From assembly GCA_031255975.1 (NCBI GenBank), contig JAIRRM010000149.1, positions 1 through 13,695 on the forward strand: DNA of 13,695 nt, read 5' to 3'. Origin of the DNA: Propionibacteriaceae bacterium. GTDB taxonomy: Bacteria; Actinomycetota; Actinomycetes; Propionibacteriales; Propionibacteriaceae. Below are positions 7,345 to 13,695 of the stretch, one piece after another. Each line of letters begins with the position of its first letter. Position 1 is the first letter of the stretch. The notes below the pieces were generated by a model. That model did no database searches. It saw nothing but the letters and a program-made list of their open reading frames with translations, and was not told the DNA's origin. The position numbers and the translations under genes are program-made.

Positions 7345-9944
7345 GCTCGTGCGTCCCATTTCCGGCTGGCCTGTTGTGCGGCCAGTTTGCGACGGCTGCC
7401 ATCCAGATTGTCGTTGACGGTACGGCTCACCGCTTCGGTGAGTTTCGGCTCCGCCAGGAGTCGGTCGGCGACTCGTGCGAGGTACGCCTCGTCCGCCAGC
7501 GGCTCGGGCCAAAGATAGGTGAGCAACAGGTCGGTGATCCAGTTGCCCCGATCGGAGAAGATGCCGATCTTGCCGGAGATAGCATCGACCAATTCCAAGT
7601 ATTTGTCGGTATACGGTGCCAGCACCTCCTCTTGACCGTGGCGCATGAAGTTCAACGCGATCTGCCGCGCGGTGCCGTTTGGCACATCGGCGGACTCGGT
7701 GAGCAATCTCCAGGCTTCAGCCTTCGCTTCCGGTGTCGGCAGGGCCGCCCGTACCCCGGCGGCGCGCTCCACGCCGCTGATGGTCACGTCGGCTGCTTCC
7801 ATGGTGCTGAGTCGCTCCGACTCCAGTTCGCCGATGGCCGCCAGTGTGGTGAGCATCGCCCAACGGCGATCCACGTCGATAGCCAACCCTTGTGGCACCT
7901 CCTCGCCGTCCAGCCAGGCTTGCAGCACCGCGGCACCCAACGGGGCGTTTACGGCTCGTATCAACGCATCGGCAATGGAAAGCTGCTTGTCAGAACCGGG
8001 TTCTGCCTGTTGCAGCAGCGCGCCCAGCCGCGACACCAGATACGAGCGGTTCGCCTGTCGGAACTGAGGCGCGGAGTAGCCACCGGCGGCGGTGAGAGCG
8101 CTGTTCAACCGGGCTTGCAACGCGGCGATATCGGTCTCTACCGGCACCGAAGCCAGCACCAATTCGATGAAATCACGGCTGCCTATTTCGGCGTCGCGCC
8201 AGGAGTCCCAGGCGCTTGTCATAATCACCGCACGAGCCAGTGGGTCGGCGATCTTCCCGATGCCGTCCACCGCCGCGGTCAGCGACGCCGCGTCCAGCCT
8301 GATCTTGGCGAACGTCTCGTCTCCAGCGTTCAGCAGTACGATGAGGGGACGTTGCGAGCCGACCAGCGCTGCGATGGGGGTTACCTCGTCGTGGATGGCT
8401 ACGTCTTCCAAACCCCCGGTGCGTACGATTTGGCCGTCCACTAGGTCGTAACATCCGATGCTGAGGTGATGGTTGCGCAGCTTCGGGTGTTCTGGCCGCG
8501 CGGTTTGCACCACCTCGAAACGGGTGATGACCCCAGCCGAATCCAGGTACACCTCGGGTCGGAGCGTATCCATCCCGGCGGTTTCCAGCCAGTCCGAGGC
8601 GAAACCACCGAGGTCACGTCCGGAGGCGGTTTGCAGCGCGTCGATGAGATCGGCAAAAGAGGCGTTGTCCCAGCCGTGCGTCTTCAGGTAAGCGTGTATC
8701 CCGGCAAGGAACTGCTGCTCGCCGACGTGGGCCACCAACTGCTTCAACACCGAGGCACCTTTGGCATATGTGATCCCGTCGAAGCTCTGCTCCACCGTAT
8801 CGAGATCCACCATGTCGGCGGCCACCGGATGCGTCGTCGGTAGTTGGTCGGCGGTGAACGCCCAGGTCTTGCGGCCATTGGCGAAGCCCACCCAGGGGTT
8901 GACGCCGCCATGCTCGGCCACAATGAGTTGCTGACAGTAGTGCGACGCCCACTCTGCGAAACTCTCGTTCAACCACAGGTCGTCCCACCAGCGCATCGTC
9001 ACCAGATCGCCGAACCACATGTGCGCCAACTCGTGCAAGATGGTGTTGTCGCGGGCCTCATACTGTGCGGCGGTCACCTTGGAGCGGAACAGGTACTCAT
9101 CGCGGATGGTGACGCAGCCGGCGTTCTCCATCGCCCCGGCGTTGTACTCCGGTGCGAACACCTGATCGTAGGAGTCGAATGGGTATGGCACCCCGAACGT
9201 CTGCTCGTAGACCGCGAAACCGCGCTGGGTGGTCTCGCGCAGCTTGGCGCTGTCAAGGTATGGCACCATCGATTCGCGGCACACCAGCGCCGCCGGAATC
9301 TCGCCGTTGACGCTGGTGAGTGAGCCAGGCTCGACGTGGTAATCGCCCGCCACCAAGGCGGTGATGTACGTGGAGATACGCCCGGTGGGCGCGAAACGCC
9401 AGGTGGCCACATCGGCCACGATCTCGGGTTTCGGGGCCACCGAGTTGGAGATGACCTTCCAGGTTGGGGCAGTGGTGACCGTCAGTTGAAAGGTGGCCTT
9501 CAGGTCGGGTTGTTCGAAGCAGGCGTACATGCGGCGTGCGTCAGCGGTCTCAAACTGGGTATAGAGGTAGACGCGCTGGTCGGCTGGGTCCACAAAGCGG
9601 TGCAGCCCCTCGCCGGTGTGCGAATAACGACAGAGCGCGGTGACGCTGAGTTCGTGTTTGCCGGGCGTGATTTGGAAGGGCAGCCGGGAGCGCTCGAAGG
9701 TGGCGGGGTCGAGCGGGGTGCCGTCCAGGCTGGCTGACAACACCGCGTCGGCGATGAGGTCGATCCAGGTGTCGCCGGGATCGAACGCCTCGAACACCAC
9801 GGTGGAGGTGGAAACGAACTGCTCGCCGGGGTCGGCGCCGTCGGGTACGTTACCCGTCAACTCCACCGTGACGGCGTAGCTTTCGGTCGTGAGCAGCGCG
9901 GAGCGTTTTTGTGCCTCGGCGCGGGTGATGTTCGCCGGATTCAT
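7341..9944 (-). CDS. pepN: Aminopeptidase N (M1 zinc metallopeptidase)
   Basis: This cytosolic enzyme removes N-terminal residues from peptides. From the ATG at 9944 the protein has 867 residues, close to actinobacterial PepN. M1 motifs are complete: GAMEN at 270-274 (binds the substrate amino terminus), HELAH at 304-308 with zinc ligands H304 and H308 and catalytic E305, and NESF with third ligand E327. The N-terminal beta domain (about 20-210) and the long helical C-terminal domain (about 530-867) are intact. There is no signal peptide. The start is decided by GAGAGG at 9956-9951 with a six-base spacer; an upstream in-frame start at 9998 would add 18 residues unlike the family. The last bases overlap the pyrC start, so the two genes are probably cotranscribed and translationally coupled. 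ligA diverges from it. Confidence 0.96.
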   Translation of the reverse strand: MNPANITRAEAQKRSALLTTESYAVTVELTGNVPDGADPGEQFVSTSTVVFEAFDPGDTWIDLIADAVLSASLDGTPLDPATFERSRLPFQITPGKHELSVTALCRYSHTGEGLHRFVDPADQRVYLYTQFETADARRMYACFEQPDLKATFQLTVTTAPTWKVISNSVAPKPEIVADVATWRFAPTGRISTYITALVAGDYHVEPGSLTSVNGEIPAALVCRESMVPYLDSAKLRETTQRGFAVYEQTFGVPYPFDSYDQVFAPEYNAGAMENAGCVTIRDEYLFRSKVTAAQYEARDNTILHELAHMWFGDLVTMRWWDDLWLNESFAEWASHYCQQLIVAEHGGVNPWVGFANGRKTWAFTADQLPTTHPVAADMVDLDTVEQSFDGITYAKGASVLKQLVAHVGEQQFLAGIHAYLKTHGWDNASFADLIDALQTASGRDLGGFASDWLETAGMDTLRPEVYLDSAGVITRFEVVQTARPEHPKLRNHHLSIGCYDLVDGQIVRTGGLEDVAIHDEVTPIAALVGSQRPLIVLLNAGDETFAKIRLDAASLTAAVDGIGKIADPLARAVIMTSAWDSWRDAEIGSRDFIELVLASVPVETDIAALQARLNSALTAAGGYSAPQFRQANRSYLVSRLGALLQQAEPGSDKQLSIADALIRAVNAPLGAAVLQAWLDGEEVPQGLAIDVDRRWAMLTTLAAIGELESERLSTMEAADVTISGVERAAGVRAALPTPEAKAEAWRLLTESADVPNGTARQIALNFMRHGQEEVLAPYTDKYLELVDAISGKIGIFSDRGNWITDLLLTYLWPEPLADEAYLARVADRLLAEPKLTEAVSRTVNDNLDGSRRKLAAQQASRKWDARA

Positions 9945-9950
9945 GTCATA

Positions 9951-9956
9951 CCTCTC
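9951..9956 (-). promoter_or_regulatory. Ribosome binding site fixing the pepN start
   Basis: On the minus strand GAGAGG is followed by six bases (TATGAC) and then the ATG at 9944. This is the only good Shine-Dalgarno match near the possible pepN starts and rejects the start at 9998. The 118-base gap to ligA (9945-10062) must hold the pepN promoter. TAGGCT occurs there on the minus strand, but I see no matching -35 at good spacing. Confidence 0.6.
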
Positions 9957-10002
9957 ATAACCGGTGTTGTCGCGGCGCTGGCACGGGGGTTGCCACAACT
10001 GA

Positions 10003-12177
<2,175 letters not shown>

Positions 12178-12179
12178 CC

Positions 12180-12623
12180 ATGAGAGTGCATATCGCTACT
12201 GACCACGCGGCGTACGACCTGAAGGAGTTCCTCGTCGGGGCTCTCACCGAGGCGGGCTATGAGGTTGTCGATCACGGAGCGCATGGGCGTGACGCCGAGG
12301 ATGACTACCCAGATTTCTGCATCCCTTGCGCCGAGGCGGTGGCCGCCGAAGGTGCGCTCGGCGTGGTGCTGGGTGGTTCCGGCAACGGTGAGCAGATTGC
12401 GGCCAACAAGGTGCCGGGAGTCAGGGCCGCACTCGCCAACGACGTGGAGTTGGCGAAGTTGGCACGCGAGCACAACGATGCCAACGTCATCTCCATCGGC
12501 GGGCGGTTCACCACCAATGAGGAGGCGTGGGAGATCGTGCAGATGTTCCTCATCACGCCATTTTCTGAGGGGGAACGCCATATCCGGCGCATTCAGAAGA
12601 TCAGTGATTATGAAGCCCGTTGA
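12180..12623 (+). CDS. rpiB: Ribose-5-phosphate isomerase B
   Basis: It interconverts ribose 5-phosphate and ribulose 5-phosphate in the pentose phosphate pathway. The protein is 147 residues, standard for RpiB/LacAB. Motifs are TDHAAYDLK near the N-terminus (D8, H9), GGSGNGEQIAANK at 65-77, REHNDANVISIGGR at 97-109 and the C-terminal arginines (R133, R136, R137). Position 67 is Ser where the E. coli type has a catalytic Cys, and E71 follows. That matches the mycobacterial form, where a Glu is taken to be the base. The ATG at 12174 would add only Met-Thr, but the ribosome binding site at 12166-12170 and the usual MRVHIATDH beginning favour 12180. It is coupled to ligA. Its product feeds the same pathway that the xfp product drains. 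An allose-6-phosphate isomerase is a less likely alternative. Confidence 0.94.
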   Translation: MRVHIATDHAAYDLKEFLVGALTEAGYEVVDHGAHGRDAEDDYPDFCIPCAEAVAAEGALGVVLGGSGNGEQIAANKVPGVRAALANDVELAKLAREHNDANVISIGGRFTTNEEAWEIVQMFLITPFSEGERHIRRIQKISDYEAR

Positions 12624-12640
12624 CGTGTAGCCGTGGCCCG

Positions 12641-12856
12641 TCAGGGGCGTGGCTCTCCGGAGGTCGCGGGGGCTGGGGGCTTGCCGGAGGCGCGCTCCGC
12701 GAGGGTACGTGATGGCGGCGAGAGTGGGGCTGGCACCGCCATCAGTTCACGGGCTCGAAGCGCCCGGTCGGGGTTTACCAGAGCGGAGATGCCGTCGCGC
12801 CCATCCGTGGTGCGGCGCAGACCTTTTAGCGAGCTTTGCGGTTTGCTATCCGTCAT
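12641..12856 (-). CDS. Small protein of unknown function (71 residues)
   Basis: I do not recognise a named family. The N-terminal half (SSLKGLRRTTDGRDGISALVNPDRALRARE, read in parts) is rich in Arg and Asp and looks conserved in style. The C-terminal half is Pro/Ala-rich and probably disordered. There is no signal peptide, membrane helix or cysteine. Support for a real gene is threefold: a -10-like TAAGGT seven bases before the ATG, high GC at third codon positions, and the absence of a better candidate in the 268 bases between rpiB and tRNA-Pro. It converges on rpiB with 17 bases between stops. Plus-strand open frames over the same bases (12633-13046, 12649-12858) lack start signals, and one runs through the tRNA gene. 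Confidence 0.6.
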   Translation of the reverse strand: MTDSKPQSSLKGLRRTTDGRDGISALVNPDRALRARELMAVPAPLSPPSRTLAERASGKPPAPATSGEPRP

Positions 12857-12863
12857 GATGCCA

Positions 12864-12869
12864 ACCTTA
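12864..12869 (-). promoter_or_regulatory. -10-like hexamer for the 71-residue gene
   Basis: TAAGGT on the minus strand is followed by seven bases and the ATG at 12856, the same leaderless geometry as at the DUF2510 gene and xfp. No ribosome binding site is present. Confidence 0.45.
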
Positions 12870-12873
12870 CCGC

Positions 12874-12879
12874 TAGTAT
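12874..12879 (+). promoter_or_regulatory. -10-like hexamer for tRNA-Pro
   Basis: TAGTAT ends 12 bases before the mature tRNA 5' end at 12892, giving a short precursor leader. It is only four bases away from the oppositely oriented -10 box at 12864-12869. No strong -35 is seen. Confidence 0.45.
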
Positions 12880-12891
12880 TAGTTGGTCACT

Positions 12892-12964
12892 CGGGGCGTA
12901 GCGTAGTGGCTAGCGCGCCTGCTTTGGGAGCAGGAGATCGCGGGTTCGAGTCCCGCCGCCCCGA
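12892..12964 (+). tRNA. tRNA-Pro(UGG)
   Basis: The 73-base cloverleaf is complete. The acceptor CGGGGCG pairs with CGCCCCG, with discriminator A. The anticodon stem CCTGC/GCAGG encloses the loop TTTGGGA with anticodon TGG. The T arm is GCGGG-TTCGAGT-CCCGC. The CCA end is not encoded. It is followed five bases later by a strong terminator hairpin. The last 17 bases belong to a direct repeat whose second copy begins at 13096. Confidence 0.96.
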
Positions 12965-13042
12965 CGCAATGGGTGTGGCTTCGACCGAAGGTCGGAGCCG
13001 CGCCCATTTCTGTTTGTGTTGTGCGGGGGGACTCGAAAGCGT
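12948..13042 (+). repeat. Direct repeat copy 1 (tRNA-Pro 3' end plus terminator)
   Basis: This 95-base unit begins inside the T loop of tRNA-Pro and runs through the terminator to AAAGCGT. It aligns without gaps to 13096-13190 with 86 of 95 bases identical by my count. Eight of the nine differences are transitions. Confidence 0.9.
12970..13015 (+). terminator. Rho-independent terminator of tRNA-Pro
   Basis: A 17-base-pair stem (12970-12986 with 12990-13006, three T-G wobbles, loop GAA) is followed by TTTCTGTTT. It starts five bases after the mature tRNA end, so it most likely ends the tRNA-Pro transcript. Confidence 0.8.
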
Positions 13043-13062
13043 GTAGCGCCGGGCCGTTGGGA

Positions 13063-13081
13063 GAAGCCCCGGTGGGGCTTC
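13063..13081. other. Perfect short hairpin between the two repeat copies
   Basis: GAAGCCCC pairs perfectly with GGGGCTTC around a GGT loop. It lies in the 53-base spacer (13043-13095) between the direct repeats. No T run follows on either strand, so a terminator role is unlikely. Its function is unknown. Confidence 0.5.
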
Positions 13082-13095
13082 GAGTAGGCCCCCTT

Positions 13096-13190
13096 GAGTC
13101 CCGCTGCCCCGACGTAATGGGTGTGGCTTTGACCGAAGGTCGGAGTCGCACCCGTTTTTGTTTGTGTTGTGCGGTGGGGCTCGAAAGCGT
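13096..13190 (+). repeat. Direct repeat copy 2 (orphan tRNA-Pro 3' end plus terminator)
   Basis: This is the same 95-base unit, 148 bases downstream of copy 1. It opens with 17 bases that match the 3' end of tRNA-Pro except for one C-to-T change at the acceptor, but no intact tRNA precedes it. It may be the remains of a tandem tRNA-Pro duplication or an old integration scar. Confidence 0.85.
13118..13163 (+). terminator. Second copy of the tRNA-Pro terminator
   Basis: The 17-base-pair stem (13118-13134 with 13138-13154, loop GAA) is followed by TTTTTGTTT, a better T run than copy 1. Four bases in the stem differ from copy 1 and every pair is still Watson-Crick or T-G. It could act as a backup terminator for tRNA-Pro. 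Confidence 0.7.
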
Positions 13191-13230
13191 TGCTGGCGGA
13201 TTTGCGCAGCCACTCCATCGGCGGCGGGGG

Positions 13231-13236
13231 TAGCAT
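13231..13236 (+). promoter_or_regulatory. -10-like hexamer for the 73-residue gene
   Basis: TAGCAT lies 10 bases before the ribosome binding site and would give a 5' leader of about 15-20 bases. No -35 is seen at normal spacing. The rest of 13191-13257 shows nothing else. Confidence 0.3.
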
Positions 13237-13245
13237 TTTCAATCC

Positions 13246-13252
13246 AAGGAGG
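13246..13252 (+). promoter_or_regulatory. Strong ribosome binding site of the 73-residue gene
   Basis: AAGGAGG is a near-perfect anti-16S match and sits five bases before the ATG at 13258. It is the best Shine-Dalgarno site in the window and the main reason to accept this short gene. Confidence 0.75.
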
Positions 13253-13257
13253 TACCG

Positions 13258-13479
13258 ATGAGTCTAGGGCCATGGACACCACCGCCGGAGGCGCAACTGC
13301 TCGACAGCGCCAACCGGGAGTTGGCGGAGCGTTACATACTGGAATTGTTGGACGAACAGTTGGCGGTCACGGCGGCTGCTGCCACCGAATCAGCCATTGA
13401 TGTCGAGGCCGAGCTTCGTATCGACGCGCTACGGGCGGCGTTCACCGAAGCGCAACAGATCGCTGCGGCACGGCGCTGA
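13258..13479 (+). CDS. Small helical protein of unknown function (73 residues)
   Basis: I do not recognise a family. After a short Pro-rich start (MSLGPWTPPPEA), nearly the whole protein is predicted to be helical, with alternating Leu/Ile/Val and charged residues (LLDSANRELAERYILELLDE, then EAELRIDALRAAFTEA). It suggests a two-helix hairpin or a coiled-coil-like partner protein. It has no cysteine, membrane segment or signal peptide, and it is acidic apart from the basic end. A consensus ribosome binding site five bases before the ATG and codon use like the neighbours support a real gene. It lies between the repeated terminator and tRNA-Gly, 71 bases before the tRNA, and is probably transcribed alone. 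Confidence 0.75.
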   Translation: MSLGPWTPPPEAQLLDSANRELAERYILELLDEQLAVTAAAATESAIDVEAELRIDALRAAFTEAQQIAAARR

Positions 13480-13506
13480 CGTTACCTCAAGCCGGGCTCA
13501 TTCGGG

Positions 13507-13512
13507 TAGGCT
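13507..13512 (+). promoter_or_regulatory. Possible -10 hexamer for tRNA-Gly
   Basis: TAGGCT lies 38 bases before the mature tRNA 5' end. A -35 at standard spacing is not evident, so this is tentative. The gap 13480-13550 shows no terminator for the preceding gene. Confidence 0.3.
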
Positions 13513-13550
13513 GACCCTCTGGCGGTTTAGGCCTGTCCCGGGCCGCCCAA

Positions 13551-13621
13551 GCGGATGTAGCTCAATGGTAGAGCCCCAGCCTTCCAAGCTGGTCATGCGG
13601 GTTCGATTCCCGTCATCCGCT
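13551..13621 (+). tRNA. tRNA-Gly(UCC)
   Basis: The 71-base cloverleaf is complete. The acceptor GCGGATG pairs with CATCCGC, with discriminator T as usual for glycine. The anticodon stem CCAGC/GCTGG encloses CTTCCAA with anticodon TCC. The T arm is GCGGG-TTCGATT-CCCGT. The CCA end is not encoded. No T-rich terminator follows; instead an inverted copy of its T arm begins 16 bases later. Confidence 0.96.
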
Positions 13622-13653
13622 CGGCCAGAGAGGGTGGCGGGAATCGAACCCGC
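13597..13653. repeat. Inverted repeat of the tRNA-Gly T arm
   Basis: GCGGGTTCGATTCCCG at 13597-13612, inside tRNA-Gly, has an exact inverted copy at 13638-13653. Sixteen of 16 bases match, with a 25-base gap. The downstream arm is also the T arm of the minus-strand tRNA-like sequence. Confidence 0.85.
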
Positions 13654-13695
13654 GAGGGCGCGACTATCGTGAGGTAATCCGGTGGATTGCCGAGC
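13629..13695 (-). other. tRNA-like 3' end on the minus strand, cut by the window edge
   Basis: Read on the minus strand, a T arm GCGGG-TTCGATT-CCCGC (13653-13637) is followed by a possible acceptor strand CACCCTC (13636-13630) and T73 (13629), with no CCA. The 42 bases before the T arm (13695-13654) contain no acceptable five-pair anticodon stem with a seven-base loop and T33. So this is not a plain tRNA. It may be a larger tRNA-like RNA, a tRNA with an insertion, or a broken copy. The part beyond the window is needed to decide. Confidence 0.4.

Noticed and set aside
7374..8444. Long plus-strand open frame (356 codons) antisense to pepN
   Set aside because: It is a GC-rich shadow of pepN with no start signals and Gln/His/Arg-rich composition typical of antisense frames.
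12633..13046. Plus-strand open frame of 137 codons after rpiB
   Set aside because: It has no ribosome binding site or promoter, runs through the whole tRNA-Pro gene, and competes with the better supported minus-strand gene.
12945..13190. Integrative element attachment site at tRNA-Pro
   Set aside because: No integrase or foreign cargo is present and the two copies are only 148 bases apart, so it stays a hypothesis in the findings and is not listed as a feature.
12879..13282. Minus-strand open frames with peptides such as GLEPAIS and RDSNPRS
   Set aside because: They are read-through of tRNA-Pro and the repeated terminator. Peptides of this kind are familiar false proteins from tRNA genes.
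13397..13672. Plus-strand frame of 91 codons ending in a peptide like VAGIEPARARLS
   Set aside because: It passes through tRNA-Gly and the inverted T-arm copy; it is a tRNA artefact.
13629..13695. tmRNA (ssrA) call for the minus-strand tRNA-like end
   Set aside because: The T arm fits, but the acceptor strand CACCCTC-T lacks the usual CTCC-ACCA end and the GGAC before the T arm is absent. It is kept only as an unassigned tRNA-like sequence.

Overview
This window reads as chromosomal housekeeping DNA from a GC-rich actinobacterium. Three things point that way. The B12-dependent ribonucleotide reductase and the Ser-type RpiB resemble actinobacterial forms. A DUF2510 membrane protein, a largely actinobacterial family, is present. 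Several genes have a -10-like hexamer only 6-7 bases before the start codon, as in leaderless transcription. B12-dependent RNR together with phosphoketolase would suit Propionibacteriales, but that placement is a guess. I see no phage, insertion sequence, CRISPR array or defence module.

Left part (1-6053, plus strand): nrdJ (class II ribonucleotide reductase), a small four-helix DUF2510 membrane protein, and xfp (phosphoketolase). The last two each seem to have their own promoter. Middle (6055-9944, minus strand): pepN (aminopeptidase N) followed by pyrC (dihydroorotase), joined by a 4-base ATGA overlap. pyrC converges on xfp with one base between the two stop codons. Then, on the plus strand and divergent from pepN, ligA (NAD-dependent DNA ligase) and rpiB (ribose-5-phosphate isomerase B) are also joined at an ATGA, though rpiB probably starts at the next ATG.

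Right part (12624-13695): a short minus-strand gene of unknown function, tRNA-Pro(UGG), an imperfect 95-base direct repeat carrying the tRNA 3' end and its terminator, a 73-codon gene with a strong ribosome binding site, tRNA-Gly(UCC), and a tRNA-like 3' end on the minus strand cut by the window edge. In many actinobacteria the rpiB neighbourhood leads on to tig and clpP, so those would be expected just outside.

Functional links: RpiB interconverts pentose phosphates and Xfp cleaves xylulose-5-phosphate to acetyl phosphate, so both act in pentose phosphate metabolism. NrdJ and PyrC serve nucleotide supply, and LigA serves replication and repair. No single new multi-gene system is visible. The most unusual part is the tRNA-flanking region from 12850 to 13695, with its duplicated terminator, inverted T-arm copies and back-to-back promoters.
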